DNA from: Mycobacterium tilburgii
GTDB taxonomy: Bacteria; Actinomycetota; Actinomycetes; Mycobacteriales; Mycobacteriaceae
Length of the DNA: 64,000 bases
Assembly: GCF_902168065.1 (NCBI RefSeq)
Contig: NZ_LR655692.1
Span: 1 to 64,000 of the forward strand
Direction: 5' to 3'
Shown here: in pieces, positions 48,724-59,469 of the stretch
Numbering within the stretch: the stretch's first letter is position 1
Layout: each line of letters starts with the position of its first letter
Program-made: the position numbers and the translations under genes
Notes under the pieces: generated by a model
What the model saw: the letters and a program-made list of their open reading frames with translations, nothing else
Databases searched by the model: none
Told to the model about the DNA's origin: nothing

Positions 48724-51108
48724 ATGCGAGTTGACGGGCTCGACATCAACTTTTCCGGCCGCTTGCTGCAACCGGTGAACCGGCACACCAACGACATTCT
48801 GCGGCTGATCCTGGCCACCCTGTTTCTCGCGACGGTCATCACCGGCTCGCTGGTGACCCGCACCAGCTGGGTTCGGCTGGAAAAGTCGGTTTCGGAAATT
48901 GTCGGGGTGTTGTCGCCGACGCAATCCGATGTGGTGTATCTGCTGTACGGATTCGCGATTTTGGCGCTGCCGTTCATGATCCTGATCGGCTTGGTCGTCG
49001 CGCGGCAGTGGAAACTTCTGGGCGCGTACGGCGCCGCCGCCTTTCTCGCCGCGCTGCCGTTGTCGATCAGCAGCAACCGACTCGCGGCGCCCCGATGGCA
49101 TTTCGACGTGTCGGACCGGTTGAGCGCACTGCCGGCGCAATTCCTCGACGACCCGCGCTGGATCGCGATGCTGGCCGCGGTGCTGACCGTCTCCGGGCCG
49201 TGGCTCCCGGCCCGCTGGCGGCACTGGTGGTGGGCGCTGCTGCTCGCGTTCGTCCCGATCCATCTGATCATCAGCGCCATCGTCCCGGCCCGCTCGCTGG
49301 TGGGCTTGGCGGTGGGATGGTTCGTCGGCGCGCTGGTGGTGTTAGTGGTCGGCACCCCGGCGCTGGAGGTACCGCTGGTGGGTGCGGTGCACGCAATGGC
49401 CAAGCGGGGATTTGTCGTGTCGCGGCTCATGGTGGTCCGTCCCGCCGGGCCCGGACCGATTGTGCTGTCGACGGATTCCGGCGATCCGGATTCGACGGCC
49501 GCGATCGAGCTGTACGGGCCTCATCAGCGCAGCGGCGGCGCGCTGCGCGAGCTCTGGCGCAAGCTGCGACTGCGTGACGCGGAGACCGCACCCCTGCATG
49601 CCTCGATGCGTCGCGCCGTCGAGCATCGCGCACTGATGACCATCGCGATCAACGAGGTGGGCGTGGCAAACACGTCGACGCTCGCATTCGCAGCCCTCGA
49701 TCGCGGTTGGACGCTCTACGCGCACAAGCCGATTCGGGGTATCCCGCTCGACGAATGCACGAAGACCACGCCGGTCGCGCGGGTGTGGGAGTCGCTGCGA
49801 AGGCTGCACGACTATCAGATTTCGCACGGTGATCTGCGCCGCCACGAGATCACCGTCGACGAGGGGACGGTGCTCTTCGGTGGGTTCGGCAATGCCGAGT
49901 ACGGCGCCACTGAAGCTCAACTCCAATCCGACCTGGCGCAGCTGCTGGTAACCACGACAGCGCTGTACGACGCGAAGTCGGCGGTGCGATCGGCGATCGA
50001 CACATTCGGCAAGGACACCATCCTGACCGCATCCCGGCGTCTCACCAAATCCGCTGTGCCTAAACGTGTTCGGAAATCCGTCGGAGACACATCCAGCGTC
50101 ATTACCGCCGCGCGCGCCGAAGTCAAATCACAGACTGGCGCGGATCAGATCAAGAAGCAGACCATCACCCGGTTCACCCGCAGCCAGGTGATCCAGATGG
50201 TGCTGCTGGGGGCGCTGGTCTACGTAGCGTATCCGTTCATCAGCACCGTGCCGACGTTCTTTTCCGAACTCAGAACGGCGAACTGGTGGTGGGCGCTGCT
50301 CGGTGTCGCGATTTCGGCGTCGACCTATGTGGGTGCGGTAGCCGCGTTGTGGGCGTGCACCGACGGCACGGTGAACTTCTGGAAGTTGTCGATCGCGCAG
50401 GTGGCCAACACCTTTGCGGCCACCACCACCCCGGCCGGAGTCGGCGGCTTGGCGCTGAGCAGCCGGATCCTGCAGAAGGGCGGCCTGTCCGTCATGAGGG
50501 CCACCGCCGCGGTGGCGCTGCAGCAGTCGGTGCAGGTGATCATGCACCTGATGTTGCTGATCCTGTTCAGCACGGTGGCGGGTGCGTCGATGGATCTGTC
50601 GCATTTCGTCCCCGGGGCCACTGTGCTCTACCTGATCGGCCTGATCGGCGGTGTGGCGTTGGGCATCGTCGGCACGTTCCTGTTCGTGCCCAAGCTGCGG
50701 GGCTGGCTGTCGACGGCGGTCCGTCCACGGGTGCAGGAGGTCGCCGGCGATCTCGTCGAACTGGTCCGCGAACCCAAACGTCTCGTGCTGATCATCCTCG
50801 GTTGTGCCGGAACAACTCTCGGCGCCGCGCTGGCATTGTGGGCCAGCGTGCAGGCGTTCGGCGGCGGCGCGCCGTTCGTCACCTGCACGGTGGTGACGAT
50901 GGTCGGCGGCACCCTCGCGTCTGCCGCGCCGACCCCCGGCGGTGTGGGCGCGGTGGAGGCGGCGCTGATCGGTGGTCTGGCCGCCTTCGGCGTACCCGCC
51001 GCCATCGGAGTGCCGTCGGTGCTGTTGTACCGGGTGCTGACCTGCTGGCTTCCGGTGTTCATCGGCTGGCCGGTGATGCGCTGGCTGGCCGACAACGACA
51101 TGGTCTAG
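48724..51108 (+). CDS. integral membrane protein with UPF0104/flippase-like domain and kinase-like insert (Rv0585c-like)
   Basis: This intact protein of 794 residues has about seven membrane segments in residues 20-230 (ILATLFLATVITGSLV, AILALPFMILIGLVVARQ, VGLAVGWFVGALVVLVVG). A soluble region of about 250 residues follows, then a second membrane block from about residue 490 of the LPG-synthase/UPF0104 type (FAATTTPAGVGGLALSSRIL, TVLYLIGLIGGVALGIVG, SAAPTPGGVGAVEAALIGGL). The soluble region looks like a degenerate kinase C-lobe (SLRRLHDYQISHGDLRRHEI, then VLFGGFGNAEYG). The family may flip or sense a lipid; no enzyme is proven. ATG follows GGAGGATCT. Its stop overlaps that of the decayed GH92 gene. 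Confidence 0.88.
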   Translation: MRVDGLDINFSGRLLQPVNRHTNDILRLILATLFLATVITGSLVTRTSWVRLEKSVSEIVGVLSPTQSDVVYLLYGFAILALPFMILIGLVVARQWKLLGAYGAAAFLAALPLSISSNRLAAPRWHFDVSDRLSALPAQFLDDPRWIAMLAAVLTVSGPWLPARWRHWWWALLLAFVPIHLIISAIVPARSLVGLAVGWFVGALVVLVVGTPALEVPLVGAVHAMAKRGFVVSRLMVVRPAGPGPIVLSTDSGDPDSTAAIELYGPHQRSGGALRELWRKLRLRDAETAPLHASMRRAVEHRALMTIAINEVGVANTSTLAFAALDRGWTLYAHKPIRGIPLDECTKTTPVARVWESLRRLHDYQISHGDLRRHEITVDEGTVLFGGFGNAEYGATEAQLQSDLAQLLVTTTALYDAKSAVRSAIDTFGKDTILTASRRLTKSAVPKRVRKSVGDTSSVITAARAEVKSQTGADQIKKQTITRFTRSQVIQMVLLGALVYVAYPFISTVPTFFSELRTANWWWALLGVAISASTYVGAVAALWACTDGTVNFWKLSIAQVANTFAATTTPAGVGGLALSSRILQKGGLSVMRATAAVALQQSVQVIMHLMLLILFSTVAGASMDLSHFVPGATVLYLIGLIGGVALGIVGTFLFVPKLRGWLSTAVRPRVQEVAGDLVELVREPKRLVLIILGCAGTTLGAALALWASVQAFGGGAPFVTCTVVTMVGGTLASAAPTPGGVGAVEAALIGGLAAFGVPAAIGVPSVLLYRVLTCWLPVFIGWPVMRWLADNDMV

Positions 51109-52344
51109 CCGGCCGGTTCGTCGCGTTTGGCCCCGACGAACACCACAATGGTTGACCTCCGGGCACTCTCACCGACCATCGCGATGAGGTACCGGAAGTA
51201 GTAGCCATCCGGCACCGACCGTGCAACGGTGACCGGCAGGTTGACCGCAGCGGACCCGTCCGAGGCGAACTGTCCCGATATCGGCGCCGCGGTGATCCCG
51301 GCGATGACGGACGCACCCGTAAGGTGGTGGCCGTCGACATCGTCGATCATGCGCTGGGCGTCTATTTTGGCGTCGGCGGTGCTGACCGAGCGCGATCGTG
51401 ACGACGGGCTGGGCGACGTTGAGGGTCACCGCGGAGCTCCCGGCCCGGAACGACGGCGGCGCCGAGGCATCGCACACACCCCAGCCCGTGTGCGGATGGG
51501 TGGCAACGGAGAACGCGAGTTCGCCGCCGGACGGATGATCGCCTCGGGAACTTAGGTGTGATCAGTTGGCTTGCCGTCGATACTCAGACCACTCAGGTAT
51601 TTCTGGTGGCTCGGTCCGGATGCCCCGGGTGCGTGAGATACGGATGGAATTACCTGCCGCAAGCTTGATTATGGCCCGGTCGAACAGCGGTGTGTTGATG
51701 GTGAGCATCGGCGTTCCGGGTGTTTCCGGATACAGCCTGAGCGCAGCCCACACATACCAGCTGGAGAGGGCGCCGAAATCATCGTTACCGGTGCGCCATC
51801 CGGGGTGGCGCTGAACAGCCCCCGCACCCGGTCGACCGTCAGCTGGGTCTTCCATGGTTGGCCGATGTAGTTGTACAGCCACGGCACCCCGAAGCCGGGC
51901 TCATTGCCTGCCCAGAGGTACGGCTCGTTCGGGCCCTCGTTGAGTTTCTTTGGTGAGCGGTCCAGCCTGTCGCCACGTGTTTGCGTCCCCGAGCGCTGGT
52001 GGTCGGCAGTATCAAGACATCGCCGAAGGCCGCGCATCCCACCGACGCGTTCGTCATGCTGAACCCGGTCGAGCGGGGATCGTTAAAGTTGTAGCCGGCG
52101 TAGTTGCCGACGGTGTCCGGCGAGTACTGCACCATCCCGAACGGCACCGTGGCCCAGGGGAAGTTGTCGATTTCGCCCACGGTCTCGCCGCCCTTGCCGG
52201 TACCGATGAGCGTGTCGACGTGCTCGACGGGGTCGAGCGCGAAGGCCAGCTCACCGTCGAAGCCATCGGCGGGGCCGGTGAGACGAATGTCATGAAGACG
52301 GCCGTCACCGCGACGACTGCGGTTACGATCCGTCGCGACTTCAT
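51105..52344 (-). pseudogene. GH92 alpha-1,2-mannosidase (Rv0584-like), broken
   Basis: The start [20 protein letters not shown] at 52344 is a signal peptide. After a shift near 52260 come [20 protein letters not shown] and [20 protein letters not shown], then [17 protein letters not shown], the N-terminal GH92 domain. The rest is jumbled: [20 protein letters not shown] and [20 protein letters not shown] belong to the catalytic domain and PISGQFASDGSAAVNLPVTV to the end. Only about 1.2 of the usual 2.6 kb remains. The enzyme was exported and calcium-dependent and trimmed alpha-mannosides. Confidence 0.88.
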
Positions 52345-52465
52345 AGCTGTCTCTAATGCTGCATGTCTGCGATGTCTGCGCTGTTGCGTAGGTGATTCGC
52401 AAAGGGCGGCGCCGAAATCGCAAAACGCATACTCGCGGCAGTCGTGCGCCGTACCGTGTGGACAT

Positions 52466-52949
52466 GGCAGCATAGCCGTACCCGATCGACGCCGGTCACC
52501 CCCGTCGGCCCTGCTCAAGCTCGTCAACCCGGTGCTCGGTTTCCTGCTGCGCACCCCGCTTGCCGGCCCGACCCGCAAGCAGCTGATGGTGCTGAGCGTC
52601 ACCGGGCGAAAGACGGGGCGGCCGTTCACACTTCCGATCAACGCCCACCTGATCGACAACGAACTGTATGCGCTGACCGGCGCCCCGTGGAAGCAGAACT
52701 TCCCGGGCGGCGCCCCCGCGGAGGTTGTCTACGACGGCAAGAAAACCGCGATGCGCGGCGAGCTCATCCGCGACCGCGCCGTCGTTTCCGACCTGTATCA
52801 CCGCTGCGCCGAATCGTATGGCGTGTGCCGCACGCAAACCATGATCGGGTTGAAGTTCCGCGACCAAACGCATCCCGACCCTCGAGGAGTTCGGCGAGGC
52901 CGTCGATTGGATGCAGCTGGGGGCGATCCGGCTGACCCCGGCCGCCTAG
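52466..52949 (+). pseudogene. DUF385 (deazaflavin F420-dependent reductase-like) protein, broken
   Basis: The main frame reads LLRTPLAGPTRKQLMVLSVT, GRKTGRPFTLPINAHLIDNE and GAPWKQNFPGGAPAEVVYDG, a DUF385/Ddn-type split barrel. A shift near 52870 moves the end (LEEFGEAVDWMQLGAIRLTP) to another frame with a stop at 52947-52949. At the front, an ATG at 52466 leads to a stop after three codons and a different frame. The F420-dependent members reduce quinones or nitro compounds. Confidence 0.72.
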
Positions 52950-54049
52950 CCGCCGCCCGGCCCGCACGGCCCTGCCCCCGCGGCCGCACGCGTTCGGCTG
53001 ATCGCCGGCTCGTCGAAGCCAGCCTCGCGCAACGCCCGCCGCACCGCGCCACCGACCGCCTCGGCGGCATCAGCCGGCACCAGCGCGATCACCGAGCCCC
53101 CGAAGCCGCCGCCGGTCATCCGGGCGCCCAACGCCCCGCCGGCGACGGCGGTGTCGGCGATCAGGTCCAGATGGGCGGTGGTGATTTCGAAGTCGTCCCG
53201 CATGGACGCGTGCGAGGCCGTCATCAGCCGCCCAGCCGAGACAAAGTCCGAATAACGCAGTGCGGCAACGAAATCCAATACCCGGCGGTTCTCGGTCAGC
53301 ACGTGACGGGCCCGCCGGTGGTCGAGCACGTCGGTGACTACCGACAGCGCCGCGGTGCCGTGGTCCTGGACCTCCCGCAGCGACGACACCCCCAGCGCCG
53401 CGGCCGCCCGCTCACAGGACGCGCTCCGGGCCGCGTATTCGCCGCCGGCGTGCCGGTGCCGGGCCCGCGAGTCGATCAGCAGAAGCGCGGCGTCGCACGC
53501 GTCCGGGTCGAAGACCACCGGGTCGACGGTGATGTCGCGGAAGTCGATCAGCAGCGCCGTTGACGGTTGCCCGTACAGCGCGGCCAGTTGGTCGAGTAAA
53601 CCCGTTGGCGCACCGACGTATTCGTTCTCGGCGCGCTGGGCCAACCGGGCCCGCTCGATCCGGTCGAGCTGCACACCAGCGGCCGAGGTGAGCGCGCCCA
53701 ACACCGCGCATTCCAGTGCCGCCGACGACGACAGCCCCGATCCCATTTCCACCGTGCCTGTGATCGACATCGTCCCGCCGCGCACCCGGTGTCCGGCCCG
53801 GCGCAGCGCCCAAATCACCCCGGCCACATAACCGGCCCAGTCGGGCACGTCGCCGGGGGCGGTGGTCAGCGGGATGCGCACCGCCCCGTCGGCGCGATCG
53901 CTGCGCACCGTGATCGCGTCGGTATCCTCGGGCGTGAACGTCACCACCGTGCGCTGCGGTAACGCGATCGGCAGCGCGAACCCGAGGTTGTAGTCGGTGT
54001 GCTCCCCGATCAGGTTGATCCGTCCCGGTGCAGCGTAGTGGACCGTCAC
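52946..54049 (-). CDS. galK: galactokinase
   Basis: This intact protein of 367 residues uses ATP to phosphorylate galactose at C1 in the Leloir pathway. Motifs: substrate signature [23 protein letters not shown] loop [19 protein letters not shown], third GHMP motif [18 protein letters not shown], and catalytic Asp in [14 protein letters not shown] start at 54049 overlaps the galT stop (GTGA), so the two are coupled. Downstream remains are broken. Confidence 0.95.
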   Translation of the reverse strand: MTVHYAAPGRINLIGEHTDYNLGFALPIALPQRTVVTFTPEDTDAITVRSDRADGAVRIPLTTAPGDVPDWAGYVAGVIWALRRAGHRVRGGTMSITGTVEMGSGLSSSAALECAVLGALTSAAGVQLDRIERARLAQRAENEYVGAPTGLLDQLAALYGQPSTALLIDFRDITVDPVVFDPDACDAALLLIDSRARHRHAGGEYAARSASCERAAAALGVSSLREVQDHGTAALSVVTDVLDHRRARHVLTENRRVLDFVAALRYSDFVSAGRLMTASHASMRDDFEITTAHLDLIADTAVAGGALGARMTGGGFGGSVIALVPADAAEAVGGAVRRALREAGFDEPAISRTRAAAGAGPCGPGGG

Positions 54050-55128
54050 CCCAGTCCCCGCAGTCGCTCGGCCACGCTTTCCGGGGTGACATCGCTGATG
54101 AACGCGTCCATCGCCGATTCGGAGGCCGCCAGGTACTTGAGCTTGGTGGCGTTGCGCCGGATCGACATCAGCTCGACGTGGAAATAACCCTCGGCCTGCG
54201 CCTCGGTGTAGGCGAATTGGTGCAGCGCCGAAATATAGGGCAACGGAGCCGAATACATCCGGTCGAAGCGGCCCAGGACGTCGAGATAGAGTCGCGCGAA
54301 GGCGTCGAGTTCGGCGTCATCCAAATCAATGATGTTGCGCACGAACCGGTTCGGGTAGATGTGCACCTCGACCGGCCAGCGCGCGGCGAACGGCACGAAT
54401 GCCGTGAACAGCTCGTTGCGGGTGACAATGCGACTGCCGTCGGCGATCTCGGCGGCCAGCAGGCTGGCAAAGAGGTTGTCGCCATGGCACATTCGATGCG
54501 TGTCTGCCTGTCCCAGCATCGCGGCGGTTCGGGGTGTCAGGAACGGGTAGCCATAGATCTGGCCGTGCGGATGAGTCAGGGTCACCCCGATTTCCTCGCC
54601 ACGGTTTTCAAAACAGAACACCTGCTCGATGCCCGGTGCGGCCATCAGGTCGGCGCTGCGGTGCCGCCAGGCGTCGACGACCAGCCGCGCATGGGCGGGC
54701 GGCAGCTGCGCGAATGACCCGGTGTGATCGCTGGAGAAACAGATCACCTCGGTCCGCCCATGTCCGGGCGCCGCGGCGAAGCCGGCACCCGACGGCGCCC
54801 CCAACGGCGCGCCGGTTCCGGAAAGGCTGGGAAACCGGTTCTCGAACACCACGACGTCGTAGTCCGGTGCGGGCACCTCGCTGGTGAGGCCCGTCGGTCC
54901 GGGGCACAGCGGGCACTGGTCGGGCGGCGGCTTGTAGGTGCGGTCCTGACGCAACGCCGCAACGATCACCCACCGGCCGGTCGCCCGGTCGTACCGCAGC
55001 TGCGATTGGTCCGGTACCCGGGGCGGCAACGGTCGGCGATCAGCGACGGGCGCCGGGAGGTGCCCCGGCAACGCGAAAAACAACAGATCGCGGCCGTCGG
55101 CCAGCTTCGCCCGGATCGGCGCTGTCAC
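54046..55128 (-). CDS. galT: galactose-1-phosphate uridylyltransferase
   Basis: This intact protein of about 360 residues swaps galactose-1-phosphate and glucose on UDP. The catalytic HPH is in [16 protein letters not shown] zinc-type CPLCPG site occurs near residue 65 ([13 protein letters not shown]), with [20 protein letters not shown] and [20 protein letters not shown] following. Start GTG 55128 is a guess; the open frame goes on to 55251. In M. tuberculosis H37Rv this gene is annotated as two pieces (galTa/galTb); here it is one continuous frame. Confidence 0.93.
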   Translation of the reverse strand: MTAPIRAKLADGRDLLFFALPGHLPAPVADRRPLPPRVPDQSQLRYDRATGRWVIVAALRQDRTYKPPPDQCPLCPGPTGLTSEVPAPDYDVVVFENRFPSLSGTGAPLGAPSGAGFAAAPGHGRTEVICFSSDHTGSFAQLPPAHARLVVDAWRHRSADLMAAPGIEQVFCFENRGEEIGVTLTHPHGQIYGYPFLTPRTAAMLGQADTHRMCHGDNLFASLLAAEIADGSRIVTRNELFTAFVPFAARWPVEVHIYPNRFVRNIIDLDDAELDAFARLYLDVLGRFDRMYSAPLPYISALHQFAYTEAQAEGYFHVELMSIRRNATKLKYLAASESAMDAFISDVTPESVAERLRGLG

Positions 55129-55159
55129 GATGTCGAAGACTAGCCTGGCCGCCCGTCGA

Positions 55160-55858
55160 TCAGGCCGATGTGCTCTGCGAGTCCTCCATCGCGTCGGCAA
55201 CGAGCTCGTGCGCGGTGAGCAGCAGTTCGTCGAACACAATGCGCGGCGCAATTCCGTCGGCGCTCAACTGGCAGAAATTTTTGGCGATCTGTTGGGCGAG
55301 CAATGCCAGTTTCATGTTGCGCACCTGGGACAGCGACTTGAGCAGATTGAAGGCGGCCGCCTCGTCGACGCCGTAGACCAGCATCAGCATGCCTTTGGTC
55401 TGGTCGATCGCGCCGCGCCGTTCCGCGATGGCCGCCACCTTCGTCGTGATCGCGTCTTCGGACGGACGCTTGGGGGTGACGTCGACGTAGAAGCCGTGGG
55501 TGCCGATGACGTTGCCGCCGTCGTCGCAGACCTGGCCACCCACGACGACGACGTGGTGGACCGTACCGCGGGTATCGACGACGCGGTGCCGGGTGCTGAA
55601 CGCCTGCCGGTTGGCCATCATTTTGTTGATCGTCGCCGTCTACCTTGCCGAGGTTCGTCGGGATGCTTGTGCGACAGCACGAGTTCGGTGGTGGGTGTCA
55701 CCGTCCCCGGTTCGTAGCCGTGTAGCCGCTGCAAGCACTCGGACCATTCCCAGCGTTGGTCTTCGAATGTAGAACCGGAACCAGCCCACCGATTGCGGTT
55801 CGCCCCCGGTGAGTGCCTGTTCGAGGGCTGCTGTCTGACCGTCTAGTTCCCAAGCCAT
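55160..55858 (-). pseudogene. PAS-ANTAR domain protein, frameshifted
   Basis: The start MAWELDGQTAALEQALTGGE at 55858 opens a PAS domain. A shift near 55765 leads to EDQRWEWSECLQRLHGYEPG, and another near 55640 to NKMMANRQAFSTRHRVVDTR. The ANTAR part (AIAERRGAIDQTKGMLMLVY then GVDEAAAFNLLKSLSQVRNM) is intact and ends at 55160. ANTAR proteins bind paired RNA hairpins and prevent termination; the PAS part would sense a signal. The ANTAR half (from about 55621) is still an open frame and might be translated alone. Confidence 0.8.
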
Positions 55859-55919
55859 GGCGCACACTTCGACACGGTCGGGACGGCGGCCGGCGCCGGA
55901 TCCCCACCGGCGTGTCCCG

Positions 55920-56206
55920 CCACCCTGGCGCAGCCGCTCCTCGGAGATCCGGCAGAGTTCGCGCGATCGGTCGATCTGTAACCGCGCACGCCAAATGGAC
56001 GAGGCGACGTCGTTGCGCAGCGATCGACAGTCTCGGGCGGTGATCACGGCACGGCTGGAGCTTCGCAGCGAGACCTACCGCAGCACGGTGACGCGGCGGG
56101 CGGTCCGGGCGCGATGAGCCTTTTGCCGGCACGCGGAAAAGCAATACACGGCATCCGAGCGCCCGAAGAAGCTTTCGTGACACACCGCACAACTGGCCCG
56201 CGTCAT
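55920..56206 (-). pseudogene. small Cys-rich (zinc-finger-like) protein, interrupted
   Basis: The start MTRASCAVCHESFFGRSDAV is followed by YCFSACRQKAHRARTARRVT. Four Cys and a His make a likely treble-clef zinc site at residues 6-25. A stop at 56075 ends the first frame after 44 residues; a helical, Arg-rich continuation (ARLQIDRSRELCRISEERLR) follows in another frame. The original was probably about 95 residues. Function unknown. Bases 56207-56328 upstream hold no gene. Confidence 0.6.
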
Positions 56207-56328
56207 AGCCGTTACGTTACAGATATACAGGCCTTTAGCGACACCCCACCTGGTGTTTTGTGTTCGGCGCTGAAACTCGGATGAGGCCGGCAGGCACCCT
56301 GGAGTGAGCCCAGGAGAGGCGGTAACTA

Positions 56329-58135
56329 GTGTCGGGTGGGCGCGACGTCCGTGACCGCAGCCCTGGCGGTACCCGGCGAGACGATCCGGACTCGGGCCGC
56401 ACCGGCGGGCTGCGCGGTACCGCGCGGGCAAACTACGAGCGGGCGCAAAACTGGTGGATCGGGTCCGAGGGCCTGCTACGGCTCCGGATGGCGACGCGGA
56501 CGACCGCTTCCCTGGCGTGTTCGCTGGCGGCGTTGTTCTGCTGGCGCCGCACAACATCGCCGCCGCCGCCGTTTTCGTCGTGGTCGTCTTCGTCGCGGTC
56601 TATATCCGGCCGGTACGGCCCCGCGGCCGGGCACTCGGCATGGTCGCGTTCATATCCTATTTCTTCACGTTGTATCTGCACGGTATCTGCACGCCAAGGC
56701 TTCCGAGTTGCCGTGGATGATCGCCGCCGTAGTGGTGGGCACGCTGTGCGCCCACGTGATGAGCAGCTACGTGGTGCCCGACCATCCGGAAGGCGTGCTG
56801 CGCGAGACGATTCGGGCACTGCGCGCACGGATGGCGATCGTCGTCGACACCACGGCCGAGGCGGTTCGGACCGGACGGCTCGACGAACGTCGACGGCGCC
56901 AGATGCGAGCCCGCACCATCCGCCTCAATGAAACCGCGCTGATGGTGCAGACCCAGATCGAAGACAAGGCCGATCCCGCCATGCTGTGGCCGGGGTGACC
57001 AGCCAGCAGCTGGCACCGTGGTTGTTCGACGCCGAACTGGCTGTCGAATGGGTCGCCAATGCCGGCCGGCAGGCGGCGTCCATCGCCGCCGGCGACCACC
57101 GCGATCCCGGCCGGCATCCGCATGGAACTGGTCGACGCGCTCCCGGTCTCGCCCAGTCGATCCGCATCCCGTCGCTGGCCGGTCTGCAGCTGGCCGCGTG
57201 ACAGGCGCAGGCCGTCCTGGACTGGCAGTCGTCGCCCCCAACATCCGACCAGGTCGCGGTACGCCGCCTCGCGCTGGCGACCATCAACGCCGCCAACGCG
57301 ACCGCCGAAGTCCGGGGCAATAGTCGAGGGAGTAGAGGGGGTAGAATGGGGCGAGCTGACCACCGTCGGTCCGCAAGACGCCCAGCCCGCCGACCCGCAA
57401 GCCAACAGGGGTCTGTTGCAGATTACCCGGCAGGCGATCCAGGTGGCGATCGCCGCGGCGTTGGCGATCGTGACCGGCGAGCTGGTGTCGCCGGGCCGCT
57501 GGTTCTGGGCGGTGATCGCGACGTTCGTGATCTTTGCCGGCACCAAGTCCTGGGGGAGACGCTGACCAAGGGCTGGCAGGCGGATGCTCGGCACAGCGCT
57601 CGGCGAGCCTTGCGGCATCCTGGCGGCCACGCTGTTCGCCGGTGGACACGACCGCCGCGCTGGTAGCGATCTTCATCTGCCTGGTTTGCGCCTTCTACTT
57701 CATGACCGTCATTCATGACCGTCACCTAATAGCCTGATGACGTTCTGGATCACCACCATGCTGGCGCTGCTCTACGACCTGCTCGGCCAGTTCTCCCCCG
57801 CCGTGCTGATGTTGCGCATCGAGGAGACCGTGATCGGGGTTGCCGTGGCGATCCTCGTGTTGCCGACGAACACGAGAACCGCCATCCGCGAGGCCACCCG
57901 GAAGTTGTTGAAGGCGCTGTCGGAGCTGATCGAAATCTGCACTGCGACGCTGTGCGGCAGCCAAGAGACCATCGGCCTGACCGAGCAGGCCCGCCAGCTC
58001 GACCGGACCCTGCAACAGTTCCGGATCACCGCCAAGCCGCTGCTGGCCGGCGTGGCGGGCCTGGCCGGTCGCGGCACCATCCGGCGCGGCCTACGGGTTT
58101 TCACCGCCTGCGATCGGTACGGCCGCACCCTGGCC
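56329..58135 (+). pseudogene. FUSC-family membrane protein, heavily frameshifted
   Basis: Blocks in alternating frames give ARANYERAQNWWIGSEGLLR, AAAAVFVVVVFVAVYIRPVR, SELPWMIAAVVVGTLCAHVM, then RQMRARTIRLNETALMVQTQ, LLQITRQAIQVAIAAALAIV, VSPGRWFWAVIATFVIFAGT and MTFWITTMLALLYDLLGQFS, LMLRIEETVIGVAVAILVLP. This is the two-block membrane layout of FUSC/aromatic-acid exporter proteins. At least seven shifts or stops separate them (for example near 56540, 56690, 56997, 57200, 57320, 57557 and 57650). It breaks off at 58135, where an SDR remnant begins. Confidence 0.78.
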
Positions 58136-58510
58136 CGCCGCGACCATCATCACCGTGTCGTCGGGACTGGCGTTCGTGCCTCTGCGGGCGACCCCGAGCT
58201 ACAACGCGTCGAAGGGCCGCCGTCCACATGCTCAGCGAATCACTGCGGCTGCCATTCGCCGGTTCCACGGTCGAGACCAAGGAGCTGGTGCCGCCGTCGG
58301 TGCAGACGGATCTGGTGCCTGGGCAACGCGATAACGATGCCGCGATGGCCACTGGACGATTTCCTCGACGAGGTCATGCGGTTGTTGGAGAACGACCCGG
58401 GTGCCAACGAAATTCAGGTCGAGCGGGTGAAGTTCCTGCGTTACGGCGAGGCCCGCGGCGACTACGACGAGGTCGTCGCGGGCCTCAACGCCAGCGACCC
58501 AAGTAACCGA
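58136..58510 (+). pseudogene. short-chain dehydrogenase (DltE-like), C-terminal remnant
   Basis: Starting at ATIITVSSGLAFVPLRATPS the sequence shows the SDR catalytic Ser and YNASK (Tyr and Lys). A shift near 58215 follows, with LSESLRLPFAGSTVETKELV, PPSVQTDLVPGQRDND, and after another shift near 58330 LDDFLDEVMRLLENDPGANE and YGEARGDYDEVVAGL. The N-terminal NAD-binding half is missing; FUSC sequence abuts directly, indicating a deletion that fused the two genes. Confidence 0.7.
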
Positions 58511-58543
58511 CATTTCGTTCCCGATGTATGTCCAGTCGTGTCG

Positions 58544-59366
58544 TCACGCCCGCAGGGCGAACGCTTCGACCGGCCGGTCGTAACCACGAAACTGCAGGCA
58601 CCGCGCATCAGGTCGTCCGCCACCCCAGCCGCGACGAGCAACTCCCCGCCGGCGGCGTGCTGTTGTATCCGGGTCGAGAGGTACACCGGATCGCCCAGCG
58701 CGGTTAAGTCGACCACCATCTCGCCGACGTTGCCGACGTAGGCAACGCCCGCGTTGACCGCGAGGCCCAGCCGCAACTGGGGTCCCACGTCCCGCCCGTA
58801 ACCGACGGCCCGCAGCAGCTCCATGCCCGGCCAACACCGCGCGGCGCCGGTACTGCGGTCCGCTGATACCCCGCACGATCGCCATGACCTCGTCGCCGAT
58901 CAGCTTGTCGATCAGCGCGTCGTTCCGAAGCAGGGTCTGCGTGGCGGTCGCGTAGAACGCGGTTGAGCAGCCCGAGAAGTCCGCGGCGTCGTGACGCCGG
59001 CCCAGCACGATGGAACCGCGAACGTCGGCGAACAGCACCGCGACGTCGACCTCGGCGCCGCCCGGGGAAGCGCATCGCATCGGCTGCACAGGTTGGGATT
59101 TTTGCGGGACGGGCTGAACCCGGCCGCGGCGAAGGGGCACGTCCCACCGGCCCGCCGAACGGGTTGTTACATACCTTGTGGCGCGGCGCCGACGGCAGGT
59201 AACGAAATATCCGCCGGGTCCTGACCAGAGGCGCATGACCCTCCGTTAACACCTTGTCCCACGGCTGGTTTGGGACCACCGGAGCCGTGCGGGTGGCAGC
59301 ATCGAAAACGACCATGCCGACAGTGTCAGCCCCGAGCGAGTGCGGCACATGAGGCATCGGCCCCAA
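58544..59366 (-). pseudogene. class III adenylate/guanylate cyclase, broken
   Basis: The start side reads WDKVLTEGHAPLVRTRRIFR and PSAPRHKVCNNPFGGPVGRL, with paired Cys (KVCNNPF, then a NPNLC-like block) typical of one mycobacterial cyclase group. Shifts near 59135 and 59050 lead to VDVAVLFADVRGSIVLGRRH, where the metal Asp lies in FADVRGS. ALIDKLIGDEVMAI follows, then in another frame LRLGLAVNAGVAYVGNVGEM and DLTALGDPVYLSTRIQQHAA. All catalytic segments can be seen but in three frames. It would have made cAMP or cGMP. Confidence 0.82.
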
Positions 59367-59469
59367 AACCGTCCCGCGCCTCGTTGAAACCCCTCACCAT
59401 GGCCATACATTATCTGAAAGTTGTCTACCAACGTTCGTACGCTGCGGATTCCGGGCTAAGGAGACCGCC

